Translations under genes and position numbers: made by a program | Notes under the pieces: generated by a model | What the model saw: only the letters and a program-made list of their open reading frames with translations | Told to the model about the DNA's origin: nothing | The model's database searches: none | From: Chloroflexota bacterium | GTDB lineage: Bacteria; Chloroflexota; Anaerolineae; Aggregatilineales; Phototrophicaceae | Direction of reading: 5' to 3' | DNA length: 64,000 bases | NCBI GenBank assembly: GCA_011523735.1 | Contig: WTGB01000155.1 | Coordinates: forward strand, 21,785-85,784 | Shown here: piece by piece, positions 33,098 through 41,730 of the stretch | Layout: each line of letters starts with the position of its first letter | How positions within the stretch are numbered: the first letter of the stretch is position 1

Positions 33098-35269
33098 TTA
33101 GTCGGGACTGTCACAGAGGCCAAAGCTGTCCTTCATGAAAGCCACGTGCGAGTCAAAGGCGCTCATATCGACCGTGTCCCATAAGCGTTCGTAGCTGCAG
33201 TCGCTGCGGAGCTCCCAGGAATTCTTCACATCGGACAGATCCGTCTGCAAGATGCGCAAGACCCGCCACTGAATCCGCGGATCCAAGACCGGGAAGACCA
33301 CTTCGACGCGGTTGAGCAAGTTGCGCCGCATCAGATCGGCGCTGCCCATATACACCTGCTGCTGTTCAGGCGCGTTGCGGAAATAATAGATGCGGCTGTG
33401 TTCCAGGTAGCGCCCTACAATGCTTTTGACGCGAATGTTCTCGCTCAAGCCGGGCAAGCCCGGGCGCAAGCAGCAGAATCCCCGCACGATCAAGTCGATC
33501 TTGACACCGGCTTGTGAGGCTTGATAGAGCTTGCGAATCAGATCGTCTTCTTCCAGTTGATTCATCTTGAAAATCAGCCGCGCGTCCAAGCCCTTGCGCG
33601 CCGCCTCAATTTCATTTTCGATCAAGGCGAGCAGGCTGTCCTTCAGATATTCCGGCGCGACAAGCAGACGTTTGTATGCCGTCTCGGGCGCGTAACCGGT
33701 GAGCCGATTGAACAAGCGCGAGGCGTCATCGGCGATTTGCTCGTTGCTGGTGAACAAGCCGATATCGGCATAGAGCCGCGCCGTCGTCGCATTATAGTTG
33801 CCCGTGCCCAGGTGGACGTAGCGCCGCAGCCCGTCTCGCTCGCGCCGGACGACAAGCGACACTTTGGCATGCGTCTTGACCGGCAGTTCCTCAACGCCAT
33901 AGATGACATGCACACCTTTTTCCGCCAGCGCCGTCACCCATTCAAGATTGTTCTCTTCGTCAAAACGCGCCTTCAACTCAACCAGGACGGTGACCTGCTT
34001 GTCATTGTCCCGCGCTTCCATCAGAGCGTCGACCACCGGCGAATTCTTGCCCACACGGTACAAGGTCGTCTTGATCGTCAGCACATCGGGGTCACGCGCG
34101 GCTCGCTTGAAGAAATCTTCCACCGGCGAGAAGGAATCGTAAGGATGGTGCACGATGACATCCTGCTGCCGAATCACCTCGAAGTAATCGGACGATTGGG
34201 CGAAAGGCTTCGGCACCCGCGGCGAGTAGGCCGGGTCTTTCAAGTCCGGGCGGTCCACCTGCTGCAATTCAAACAGGTCAGCCGAACCGAGTTTCCCGTT
34301 GATGCGGAATACTTGCCGATTGGATGGCACTTCCAGCGAATCCGTCAAGCGCGAGAGCATCCGCTCGCTGATCGCCGCGGGCACGCTCAAACGCACGACA
34401 AAGCCAAAACGCCGCTCGCGCACGCCTTGCTCGATGATTGACTTGACATCGATCAAGTCTTCATCCTGCTCGTGCTCGTAATCGATATCGGCATTGCGCA
34501 AGATTCTAAAAGGGAAAGCTTCACGGATGTGCATTCCGGGGAAGAGATCCATAAGATAATCCGCGATGATGTCTTCCATCCACAGAAAATGATAGCCCTC
34601 CTGCTCATCGCCAGTGTAGCTTTCCAGGACATTTTCGAGGCGGACGATGCGCGGCAGGGCATTCACCGGCACTTTGACGCGGGCGAAATCAATCTCGTTC
34701 GCCATGTCGCCGTTATCCCGCTCGAGGTAAACGCCCAGGTTGAGGCTCAGATTGGAAATAAAGGGGAAGGGACGGGCATGATCCACCGCGAGAGGCGTCA
34801 ACAGCGGGAAGACCTCGGCGCGGAAATACCAGCTTATCGCATCGCGCTGGCTCGGGCTGAGGTCGCTGGTCTTGATAAAATAGATGCCCTCATTTTCCAG
34901 CAGCTCGAAGATTTCCCGCCGAACTCGCCGCTGCCGGGCGATGAGCTCCGACACCTCGTCATGTATCCAACGCAGCAACTGCGCGGGGGTCGTGCCATCG
35001 GGCCGCGTCCGCGGATTGCCCAGCGCCAGCCGCTGAAAATAGGCGCCGACCCGCACCATATAAAACTCATCGAGATTGTTGCCCACGATTGCGATGAACT
35101 TGACGCGCTCCAGCAAAGGCGTCGTCTCGTCTTCCGCCAGCGCCAGCACCCGCTTCTGGAAATCTATCGTACTCGATTCCCGGTTGATGAAGTTCTCCGG
35201 GCTGAGTTCCGGCGCCCGGTCTTCCACTGCCCCAATCATGTCGCCGCTTAAGTCCCTTTGTCGAGCCAA
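33098..35269 (-). CDS. ppk: Polyphosphate kinase 1
   Basis: This is a 723-residue PPK1, which reversibly makes inorganic polyphosphate from ATP. The order is the N-terminal domain (FINRESSTIDFQKRVLALAED), the head domain, then the two catalytic domains. Catalytic signatures are TLYRVGKNSPVVDALMEA, LVELKARFDEENNLEWV, GVEELPVKTHAKVSLVVRRE with the autophosphorylated His, and YVHLGTGNYNATTARLYADI. IRVKSIVGRYLEHSRIYYF lies near the end. The length is normal for the family. It stands alone; no ppx is next to it. The convergent gene downstream is the DUF4139-type gene. Confidence 0.96.
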   Translation of the reverse strand: MARQRDLSGDMIGAVEDRAPELSPENFINRESSTIDFQKRVLALAEDETTPLLERVKFIAIVGNNLDEFYMVRVGAYFQRLALGNPRTRPDGTTPAQLLRWIHDEVSELIARQRRVRREIFELLENEGIYFIKTSDLSPSQRDAISWYFRAEVFPLLTPLAVDHARPFPFISNLSLNLGVYLERDNGDMANEIDFARVKVPVNALPRIVRLENVLESYTGDEQEGYHFLWMEDIIADYLMDLFPGMHIREAFPFRILRNADIDYEHEQDEDLIDVKSIIEQGVRERRFGFVVRLSVPAAISERMLSRLTDSLEVPSNRQVFRINGKLGSADLFELQQVDRPDLKDPAYSPRVPKPFAQSSDYFEVIRQQDVIVHHPYDSFSPVEDFFKRAARDPDVLTIKTTLYRVGKNSPVVDALMEARDNDKQVTVLVELKARFDEENNLEWVTALAEKGVHVIYGVEELPVKTHAKVSLVVRRERDGLRRYVHLGTGNYNATTARLYADIGLFTSNEQIADDASRLFNRLTGYAPETAYKRLLVAPEYLKDSLLALIENEIEAARKGLDARLIFKMNQLEEDDLIRKLYQASQAGVKIDLIVRGFCCLRPGLPGLSENIRVKSIVGRYLEHSRIYYFRNAPEQQQVYMGSADLMRRNLLNRVEVVFPVLDPRIQWRVLRILQTDLSDVKNSWELRSDCSYERLWDTVDMSAFDSHVAFMKDSFGLCDSPD

Positions 35270-35365
35270 TAATCGCTTCAGCCCAATGATACTGTAAGAT
35301 TAGCGGAATTGCGATTTTCAGCACGGAGGGAGTGGTGAATCATTGATATCGCGACAAGCCTCCAT

Positions 35366-35412
35366 CCCCTGGCTCCCACAAGGAGCTGAGGAAGGGACAT
35401 GCTTGCCGGACA
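35366..35412. repeat. Composite intergenic repeat, left module, copy 1
   Basis: CTCCCACAAGGAGCTGAGGA is followed by AGGGACATGCTTGCCGGA. It matches 54926-54970 with scattered differences, and in both places the GGGCGAC palindrome follows downstream. Confidence 0.7.
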
Positions 35413-35474
35413 GTTATTGTCGGCGCTAAAAAGGGTGATTTGCGGACGATTCACAGAAGTTAGACGATTTGCAC

Positions 35475-35500
35475 GGGCGACACACAGTGTTGCCCCTACA
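35475..35500. repeat. Dispersed palindromic element, copy 2
   Basis: GGGCGACACACAGTGTTGCC then CCTACA. The inner arm changes are compensatory (GACAC/GTGTT against GACTC/GAGTC), keeping the hairpin. Confidence 0.75.
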
Positions 35501-35639
35501 TTTTCGTAGTTTTCGGGACGAATAGGGCAGCGAGATTTTGAAGCGATTGCCCTGCTGAATGCTCGCCATCCCCTTGCATATCGGCTTGATGTCTCGTATC
35601 GTAATGGTTTGTGCGCTCGCGGCGAGATGATGCGGCAAG

Positions 35640-36077
35640 ATGATCAAATTCATGATCCTGTTCCGGCAGCCGGACGATATTGACAAGTTCGAAAATGTCT
35701 ATCAAGACTTTCTGGCTTTGGTCGAGCGCATGCCGCATATTCAGCGGCGCCAGGTGGTTCATGTCACCGGGAGCCCGCAAGGCGCGCCAGAATATTATCG
35801 CATCCTGGAAATCTACTTCGAGTCGAGCGACAAGCAGACAAAGGCTTTAATGTCGCCGGCCGGGCAGGAGGCGGGCAGCGAGCTGAATCGCCTGCCGAAA
35901 GATTCTCTTCAATTGCTTTTCGCCGATGTCTATGAAGAAGCCGGGAGCAGCAGTCCGCAGCCGGTCGCAGAGGCCGCTTCGGATGAAGGGTCAGTTGAGA
36001 CCGAAGCCAATGAAGCTGCCAATTCTGAGCGGGCTGAGACGAGCTCCAATACCATCACCGCGTCAAGCGCCGACTGA
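35640..36077 (+). CDS. EthD-like ferredoxin-fold protein
   Basis: This is a 145-residue protein. The first 100 residues have the dimeric alpha/beta-barrel pattern of EthD proteins (MIKFMILFRQPDDIDKFENVYQDFLALVERMPHIQRRQV, ending QLLFADVYEEA). The acidic, Ser-rich tail from about residue 105 is probably disordered. EthD-family proteins have varied, often unclear roles near oxidative catabolism. The 3' end overlaps the 3' end of the convergent UDG-like gene by 15 bases. Confidence 0.7.
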   Translation: MIKFMILFRQPDDIDKFENVYQDFLALVERMPHIQRRQVVHVTGSPQGAPEYYRILEIYFESSDKQTKALMSPAGQEAGSELNRLPKDSLQLLFADVYEEAGSSSPQPVAEAASDEGSVETEANEAANSERAETSSNTITASSAD

Positions 36078-36761
36078 CAGCAGCGCCTGCAAACCGGCGA
36101 CAAAGTCATTCTTCCCGCCATGGGCTGGATGCCGCACTTTGGCGCAGTCGATGCCCTGCGCGACCAAAGTCTCGTGGGCAACATTGCCCACCGCTATGAC
36201 GGTCTCGAAGCGCCACAATTCAAGCAGGGTCAGCAGGAAAGAGGCGCCAACTTCGATTTCGGATTTGCGGGGCTTGCGATTGCTAAGCGGCTGCCCTGCC
36301 TTATGGGGATGGAAGGGAAAGGCATTCCAGATAACGGGCAGCGCCTGCAAGTCCGCCAGCGCGCCCCATACGATGGTGGCGGATTGCTCGCCATAGATCG
36401 ATTCGAAACCGCTGTCATTAACATCGAGAAAGCCAGCATTTGCGCCGAGCATGTTCAAGGCGGGAATTCCCTCCAGCATGACTTTGCGGCTGGTCACTGG
36501 AAGTCCGGTCAAGCGGCAGCCGCGATAACCGGGCGCTTCCATCAGCAGCAGGGTCGTCGGCGTTCGCCTTGCCAGCGTCCGCAGGTAGCGGCGCAGGTTT
36601 GCCCGCCTGATGGCGTTGTCCCGGTCGCCCGGCGCATATTGGTTGAAGGCATCGTTGGCTGCGAGTTGAGTATGCGACAAGGCGACTATGAGCGCATCAA
36701 TGTGCTTGTTGCTCGGCGGCATGTGCGTATATCCGTCTGACAGTGAGCGGCGGCGCGTCAT
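36063..36761 (-). CDS. Uracil-DNA glycosylase superfamily protein
   Basis: This 232-residue protein has the superfamily pattern: motif A region LLLMEAPGYRGCRLTGLPVTS (the EAPG loop), a core VIWNAFPFHPHK, the strand VIAVGNVAHETL, and the DNA-intercalation-like loop VRHPAHGGKNDF. No iron-sulfur Cys cluster of families 4/5 is seen. It probably removes uracil or a related damaged base, but the family assignment inside the superfamily is uncertain. The start ATG 36761 is chosen because AGAGG stands just upstream with a TACAAT element before it; the frame is open from 36923. It converges on the EthD-like gene. Confidence 0.75.
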   Translation of the reverse strand: MTRRRSLSDGYTHMPPSNKHIDALIVALSHTQLAANDAFNQYAPGDRDNAIRRANLRRYLRTLARRTPTTLLLMEAPGYRGCRLTGLPVTSRKVMLEGIPALNMLGANAGFLDVNDSGFESIYGEQSATIVWGALADLQALPVIWNAFPFHPHKAGQPLSNRKPRKSEIEVGASFLLTLLELWRFETVIAVGNVAHETLVAQGIDCAKVRHPAHGGKNDFVAGLQALLSVGA

Positions 36762-36913
36762 TCGCCTCTGATTGTAGCGGAAATGCAGGACGTCAAGCAT
36801 GGGCAAGTGCTGAATCTCATGGGCGTGAGAGACATGTCGAGTTCCGCATATAGGATTCACCACTGAGGCGGAGAAGTAAGTGAAAGTTAGTCGTATAATT
36901 TGTGGTCGGTGGG

Positions 36914-36950
36914 GATGGCGCAAGCGGGCGACTCAAGAGCCGCCCCTACA
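36914..36950. repeat. Dispersed palindromic element, copy 3
   Basis: GATGGCGCAAGC precedes GGGCGACTCAAGAGCCGCCC, then CTACA. About 50 bases further upstream GAGGCGGAGAAGTAA matches GAGGCGCAGAAGTAA upstream of copy 1, so the element may be about 90 bases long. Confidence 0.8.
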
Positions 36951-37015
36951 AAGCCTTTGAGCTATGGGGGGATCAGCGGCGGGGAGACGGTGAGTGGCGG
37001 GCGATACAGTAGTGA

Positions 37016-37021
37016 TATAAT
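37016..37021 (+). promoter_or_regulatory. -10 element upstream of the membrane-protein gene
   Basis: TATAAT lies 58 bases before ATG 37079; no strong -35 is visible. Confidence 0.4.
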
Positions 37022-37078
37022 GGTGCTTGGAAGGCAAGCTGTTTCAGGTCTAGGCGATCGGCAGGCGGACGACAAGGC

Positions 37079-38488
37079 ATGGTTCGTTGGAAGATCATAG
37101 TTCTCATCTTTCTCAGCAGCATCGCGGCAGCCGCGCAAATCCGCCCGCGCGACTACGCCATCTCCCTGCCCCGCGTGGAATTCAGCGCCGATCAGACAAG
37201 CGCATTAGTCAGCTTTGTGGTCAGCAATCAAGGCGGCGATGCTATCGAAGCGTCGCAGGTTGTGATCTTGGAGAACCTCTCCGGGGACATTCAAGTCATG
37301 GAGGACCTGCCAATCCTGGCAAATGGCGGAGAGCAAGCTTACGCGATTGAGTTGCGTTTGGCTGACTTGCCGGAGCCTGATCTCTTCTTCAAGATCGAAG
37401 CCGGCATCGACGACTACGAGCTTGCAGGCAGCCCGATCGCCCGAAACAACGTTCAGATATTTCGCATCAACCAGGCTGACTTCGCCGATGCCAATGACAG
37501 GGAGCGCGGCAATGCGCCGGCTGCGCCCGTCTACGATCTCTATGTGCCCTTGGTGAACCTGGGCATTAATTTTCTGGCGGATGGCATCGAGGTCAACGGC
37601 AGTCGCTACAGCGGCGGCGATTTGCTGGGCTTTGCCGGTGTCATCCTGGCCGCGCTATTCTGCTTGTGGCTCTTGAGCCTGCTTCTGCGGCTCATCTTTC
37701 GGCGTCCGCCGAAGTTTGAACCCTGGCAGCCGCCATACGCAGTCAGCACCTGGTATGACCCCAACTCCGCGCTCGGGCGGCGTCAAAGCTGGCAGTTCCA
37801 CGCGCAGAATTGCACGATTGACGCGCCGCGCCTGCCAAATCAGGTGGCCGTAATCAAGCGGTTGACGGATGAGGCGGACCGCAACCTGGGCGGCTGGACG
37901 ATCAAGGCGGTGCGGACCGTGCAATACGACATATACGGCCGCATCAGCCGCAGTGAAGTTGTCATGCCGGGGAAGATCGGCAAGCGGCTTACCCGCATCG
38001 CGAAGCGGGCGCCGGGGCTGGACCGGGCTGAATTGCGCAAGGCGATCGAACCGGTAGCGCAGCGCCTGTGCCGATATGCTCTGGGCGCTGTTGAGAAACA
38101 GAATCGCATGCTGCCACTGGCAATGGATATGCGCTTTGAGGGCCTGCAGGGCGAGGCGCGCGTACACTTCGAATTGTACCAATATCGCAGCGATGCCTGG
38201 CATCTAATCGACCAGTGGGAGCCGGAAATGGGGAAACTGGGCGCGCGGATACCGGAGCATTTTACATTTTCGCTGAATGGTCAACTGCCGGGCGAGAATT
38301 ATCGCGAGTTTAGAGCGCGTCTTCGCGAAGACGTCACGCAGTTGCTGGTTGGCTTGGTCAGCGAGCGTGAGGTTGATAGCGCGCTGGCTGGGAATGATCC
38401 TGGTCACGCTCAGGCACAGTCTGAGCCCTCTGAGGGCGATGGGGAGTGGTGGTCCGCTAGTCCTGATGATGAGACTGACGCGCGCTAG
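37079..38488 (+). CDS. Membrane protein with extracytoplasmic beta domain and cytoplasmic C-terminal domain, unknown function
   Basis: This is a 469-residue protein. A signal peptide (WKIIVLIFLSSIAAAAQ) is followed by a beta-sandwich-like domain of the CARDB kind (about 25-130: ALVSFVVSNQGGDAIEASQVVIL). Next come a linker, one transmembrane helix near 183-207 (LLGFAGVILAALFCLWLLSLLL), and a soluble region of about 260 residues that would be cytoplasmic (ENYREFRARLREDVTQLLVGLV). The acidic tail is disordered. No family was recognised for the cytoplasmic part. Transcription probably starts from the TATAAT at 37016-37021. It could be a transmembrane sensor or scaffold, but nothing shows this directly. 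Confidence 0.7.
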   Translation: MVRWKIIVLIFLSSIAAAAQIRPRDYAISLPRVEFSADQTSALVSFVVSNQGGDAIEASQVVILENLSGDIQVMEDLPILANGGEQAYAIELRLADLPEPDLFFKIEAGIDDYELAGSPIARNNVQIFRINQADFADANDRERGNAPAAPVYDLYVPLVNLGINFLADGIEVNGSRYSGGDLLGFAGVILAALFCLWLLSLLLRLIFRRPPKFEPWQPPYAVSTWYDPNSALGRRQSWQFHAQNCTIDAPRLPNQVAVIKRLTDEADRNLGGWTIKAVRTVQYDIYGRISRSEVVMPGKIGKRLTRIAKRAPGLDRAELRKAIEPVAQRLCRYALGAVEKQNRMLPLAMDMRFEGLQGEARVHFELYQYRSDAWHLIDQWEPEMGKLGARIPEHFTFSLNGQLPGENYREFRARLREDVTQLLVGLVSEREVDSALAGNDPGHAQAQSEPSEGDGEWWSASPDDETDAR

Positions 38489-38540
38489 ACATTTGCGCTA
38501 CAATCCCACTGCATTCGATACTTTCAAGGAGTTGCAGAAC

Positions 38541-38951
38541 ATGTCGATAACGATACCTGAAAATGTGAGAGATCTGCTCAATCGGCCCGTTGTTGTCGCC
38601 ATCGCGACTATCAACCCGGATGGGCAGCCGCAAGTGACGCCGGTCTGGGCCAGCCTTGAAGGTGATCAGGTATGGATAAACTCGGCGGTGGGACGGCGCA
38701 AGGACCGTAACATCCGCGCCAACCCCAAGGTGACGGTGATGGCGCTGGACCCGCAGAACGCGTTCAACTGGGCGGAGATTCGCGGCGAAGTGGTCGAGTT
38801 CGATGAGTCGGAAGCGGCGCTGGCGCATATCAACAAGCTATCGGGGATTTACGCCGGCAATGACGACTACTATTCTTTCAATCCCGAAAGCAAAGGCATG
38901 GAGCAGCGCGTCATCTACAAGATTCAGCCGAGCAAGATCAACGCCATGTAG
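38541..38951 (+). CDS. PPOX-class flavin/F420-dependent oxidoreductase
   Basis: This 136-residue split-beta-barrel protein belongs to the pyridoxamine-phosphate-oxidase-like group. Signatures are PVVVAIATINPDGQPQVTPVWASLEGDQVWIN and GRRKDRNIRANPKVTVMALDP, which form the flavin or F420 phosphate site. Members reduce or oxidise small molecules with FMN or F420H2; the length and pattern fit the F420-type group. It starts at ATG 38541 with AAGGAG nine to ten bases upstream and a TACAAT element near 38498. It converges on nadE with a six-base gap. Confidence 0.85.
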   Translation: MSITIPENVRDLLNRPVVVAIATINPDGQPQVTPVWASLEGDQVWINSAVGRRKDRNIRANPKVTVMALDPQNAFNWAEIRGEVVEFDESEAALAHINKLSGIYAGNDDYYSFNPESKGMEQRVIYKIQPSKINAM

Positions 38952-38957
38952 CCTCGT

Positions 38958-39821
38958 TCAGACGCGGCCTGGGCGCCCGGTGTAATCCCGCAGATACAAG
39001 AAATCATGGCCGATGCTGCGTTTGCTCAACTTGGCGATATTGGGCATGGTGCGTTTGTAATGATTGGCTTTGACCCGTTCCCAAATCTTGACGACGAAGT
39101 CGCGGTCAAAGCCTTCATCCGCTACTTCGTCGACTGTGTAGCGTTCGTCCACCAGCAAGAATAGCACCTGATCGGCTTCGTCGTAGGTGAAGCCGAGTTC
39201 GTCTTCGTCGGTCTGCCCGACCCAGAGATCGGCGGAAGGCGGCTTATTGATGATCGGGGCTGGCACACCCAGATAGCGAGCCAGTTGCCGCACCTGGCAT
39301 TTGTACAAGTCGGCGATGGGATGCAGGGCGACACCGCTATCGCCGTAGATGGTGCTGTAGCCCAGCAGGAATTCAGTTTTGTTGCTGGTGCCCATGACCA
39401 AGCCGCCCCAAGCCATGGACTGATCGTAGAGCGTGGTCATGCGCATGCGCGCCATGATATTGCCCCGGCGCAGCTTGTTCATCTCGGGGAAGCGCGATAT
39501 CAGCGCATCGGCCATCTCACTGATGGGGACGGTGATATGCGGGAGGCTGAGGTCTTCAATGACGGCTTCGGCGTCGCTCAAGCTGGCGGCGGATGAGGTT
39601 TGATATGGCATCCGCAAGGCGAGCACGTTTTCGGCGCCGAGGGCTCGCGCTGACAAGTAGGCGGAAACGGCTGAATCGATCCCGCCTGACAAGCCTATCA
39701 CAGCGCGGGACATGCCGGCTTTGGCGATGCTGTCACGGATGAATCCGGTCAGGATGCGGGTGGCGAGTTCGGTATTAATCGTCAGGCGCGGCAGAATCGA
39801 CTTTGCTGAGCGATGGGTCAT
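38958..39821 (-). CDS. nadE: NH3-dependent NAD+ synthetase
   Basis: This is a 287-residue NAD synthetase of the short, ammonia-using type with no N-terminal glutaminase domain. It makes NAD from nicotinate adenine dinucleotide and ATP. The PP-loop AVIGLSGGIDSAVSAYL binds ATP. MGTSNKTEFLLGYSTIYGDSGVALHPIADLYKCQV carries the conserved catalytic region, and PPSADLWVGQTDEDELGFTY is typical of the C-terminus. It lies nine bases upstream of a small unknown gene on the same strand (39831-40190). Confidence 0.94.
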   Translation of the reverse strand: MTHRSAKSILPRLTINTELATRILTGFIRDSIAKAGMSRAVIGLSGGIDSAVSAYLSARALGAENVLALRMPYQTSSAASLSDAEAVIEDLSLPHITVPISEMADALISRFPEMNKLRRGNIMARMRMTTLYDQSMAWGGLVMGTSNKTEFLLGYSTIYGDSGVALHPIADLYKCQVRQLARYLGVPAPIINKPPSADLWVGQTDEDELGFTYDEADQVLFLLVDERYTVDEVADEGFDRDFVVKIWERVKANHYKRTMPNIAKLSKRSIGHDFLYLRDYTGRPGRV

Positions 39822-39830
39822 GATAGCACC

Positions 39831-40190
39831 TCAGGCTTCGTTGTCCAACGGCTGCAGCGAATAATGCGTAATCTGATGCGGATAGCTCTCGTTAACATTC
39901 ATGCGCAGGCGCAAACGTCTCCCACCTTTCTCGCCAGTCAGTATGAGCCGAATGGCGTAGTCATCGGCGGCTTCGACCTCAGCCACTTTCAGCCGGCCAT
40001 GAAGGCGGCGCGTCGTTTTAAGATCCAGCAGACGCCTTTCGACCGGGTTTTCCATCAGCACCAAGTCATAGTAGCCGCCCCGCATGAAGCCGCGCAGTTT
40101 GCGAAAATCGCCGGCATTGTAGTAGCGCATCTGGGCGATGAAACGGCGACCGGCTTTGCTCGCGCCGATTTGTTGTTTGAGGTCAGTCAT
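39831..40190 (-). CDS. Small protein of unknown function
   Basis: This is about 119 residues, with an alpha+beta composition. An N-terminal helix pair includes RFIAQMRYYNAGDFRKLRGFM, and strands follow (YYDLVLMENP, RLHGRLKVAEVEAADDYAIRLIL, RLRLRMNVNES, ITHYSLQPL). The pattern recalls small NTF2-like or serine-hydrolase accessory domains, but no family is claimed. Possible starts are ATG 40253, 40217 and 40190. The last is chosen because AAGG lies eight bases upstream and a TATGAT element at 40254-40249 would place the transcript start downstream of 40253. It precedes nadE and is likely cotranscribed. Confidence 0.55.
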   Translation of the reverse strand: MTDLKQQIGASKAGRRFIAQMRYYNAGDFRKLRGFMRGGYYDLVLMENPVERRLLDLKTTRRLHGRLKVAEVEAADDYAIRLILTGEKGGRRLRLRMNVNESYPHQITHYSLQPLDNEA

Positions 40191-40317
40191 CGCTTGCGCC
40201 TTGCCGCGTTCGTCCATGCCATCCGAGCCAAGTCCAAGAGCGAGGCGTATCATAACACAAGAGCGGCAATATCAGGTAAGATAGCCTTCATAGCGCAAGA
40301 GGCGAGCGGGAAATTGT

Positions 40318-41100
40318 ATGGCGGACAGACTGGCGGAGATACGAGCGGCGATCGACAGTTTTCGGATGGAAGAGGCGCTCGCTCTCGTTGAGGAAGAGCT
40401 TGAAGAATCCCCGAGCGCGGAAGCCTACTACCTGGCGGCGCAGGCGGCGCTTCAACAGGGGCAGCGACTCGCCTACCTGGAAAAGGCGCTGGAGCTCGAT
40501 CCGGCTCACGAAGGCGCGCGGATGGAACTGGCTGGCATTCGGCGCCCGGATGATGTCCTCCCGGAGCAAGAGCCAAAGCCGGCGCCGAAACCCAAAGAAG
40601 CGTCAGCAAGCCCGATGGTTCAGCCTGCCGCGTCCCAGTTCAAGCTGGCGTCGCTGGGCAAGCGTTTCATCGCCATCTGCATTGACGGTTTCATCGTCGC
40701 CCTGTTTTCTTTCGCCGTCATGGTGGTCCTGGGTCATTTCGCGCAATTGTATGAGGCGATGGCCACTTTGGACGAAGCAATCGTCGCCGCGGCGATCTCA
40801 CAATTCCAGTCGGACGCGATCCCGGTGAATCTCGTGGTCAGCGCGGTTTACAATGTCGTCTTGATGAGAGCTTTCAATGGGCAGACGCTGGGCAAGATGG
40901 TATTCGGGATGCGGGTGGTCAAGAAGAATGGCGGGCGGATTACCGCCCTGGATGCCTTCCTGCGCAATGTCTTCGGCTACACCGTCAGCCAGATATTTCT
41001 GCTGGGTTATATATGGGCGGCGCTGGACCGGGAGCGGCAGGCTTGGCATGACAAGATGGCGGGGACGGTGGTGGTTGAGGAGCGGAGAGCCATTCAGTAG
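40318..41100 (+). CDS. RDD family membrane protein with N-terminal TPR-like segment
   Basis: This is a 260-residue protein. Residues 1-75 are helical and TPR-like (EEALALVEEELEESPSAEAYYLAAQAALQ). A Pro/Lys linker (about 80-105) precedes an RDD domain (about 115-250) with three hydrophobic segments: RFIAICIDGFIVALFSFAVMVV (with the family Arg and Asp), LVVSAVYNVVLMRAF with GKMVFGMRVVK, and NVFGYTVSQIFLLGYIWAALD. It ends in RQAWHDKMAGTVVV, a family hallmark. RDD proteins are of mostly unknown function, some linked to ion transport. It is a single-gene unit. Confidence 0.85.
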   Translation: MADRLAEIRAAIDSFRMEEALALVEEELEESPSAEAYYLAAQAALQQGQRLAYLEKALELDPAHEGARMELAGIRRPDDVLPEQEPKPAPKPKEASASPMVQPAASQFKLASLGKRFIAICIDGFIVALFSFAVMVVLGHFAQLYEAMATLDEAIVAAAISQFQSDAIPVNLVVSAVYNVVLMRAFNGQTLGKMVFGMRVVKKNGGRITALDAFLRNVFGYTVSQIFLLGYIWAALDRERQAWHDKMAGTVVVEERRAIQ

Positions 41101-41268
41101 TTTGACGGCGCCGGCCAGTCGCTCTTTCAGGCTTTGAAATTGCCTATAGTTTCGCGATTAGGTCAATAGGTTTGAACAGCGGGTTGCGCTCAATCCAAGC
41201 ACCGTCTTGTTGCCAAGCATGTTATGTTGCACCTAAAGTTTGAGAATATGATGATCTCTTGCTTGCTT

Positions 41269-41523
41269 TTATCGTTTGGCAAGATGCCACGGTCCTCTGG
41301 CACCGGGCCTCTTGCGTTTAAGTACGCCATCGTCTCTTAGCCTTTGCCCAGCCCATCGAATGTCATACTGCCACGTATAGAATTCATCTCCGGACTTTCG
41401 AAGGTCCGACTCGTGGAATTGCCATACGTGCTTACATATATCCACGATGTAAGCGCTTCCGTTGTGTGCCTCCAGGGCCTCAACAACCCACCGTTCCAAT
41501 AAGCCACTACTCTTCAGTGTCAT
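41269..41523 (-). CDS. Small winged-helix-like protein
   Basis: This 84-residue protein shows a winged-helix pattern. Helix 1 is SGLLERWVVEALEAHNG, a strand-helix follows (AYIVDICKHVW), then a recognition-helix candidate (YTWQYDIRWAGQRLRDDGV) and a basic wing (KRKRPGARGPWHLA). ATG 41523 has a strong GGAGGTGG four bases upstream, so this short form is preferred to the frame opening at 41604. It is isolated and AT-richer than the neighbours. The fold recalls the small DNA-binding domain at the N-terminus of Mrr-type restriction proteins, without the nuclease. Its role is unknown. Confidence 0.6.
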   Translation of the reverse strand: MTLKSSGLLERWVVEALEAHNGSAYIVDICKHVWQFHESDLRKSGDEFYTWQYDIRWAGQRLRDDGVLKRKRPGARGPWHLAKR

Positions 41524-41730
41524 CGTCCACCTCCGAAGTCTAGTTGGATAAAAAGGAAGGACCAGTGAGAAGCATGTCAAATTGCTCGGACAATGCAATA
41601 CCAATTTTGAAGAGTTTGCAAGATGCGTCTAGTGCCATCCGATTGCCAACTAAATTATGGCATGACACCTTGCTATCATGATTTAAGCGCCGTCTGCCAA
41701 GGTTGATTTGGCAGAATTTGGAAGGATTCC

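Larger units (their letters stand above)
35270..35639. other. Intergenic region made largely of repeats
   Basis: This is about 370 bases between divergent genes. It contains the composite repeat described at 35366-35412 and the palindromic element at 35475-35500, with a degenerate half copy near 35443-35460. No ORF or RNA gene is supported. Confidence 0.5.

Noticed and set aside
33521..34441. A 306-codon open frame antisense to ppk, and a similar one at 34472-35251
   Set aside because: Both are shadows of a clearly assigned gene with intact catalytic motifs.
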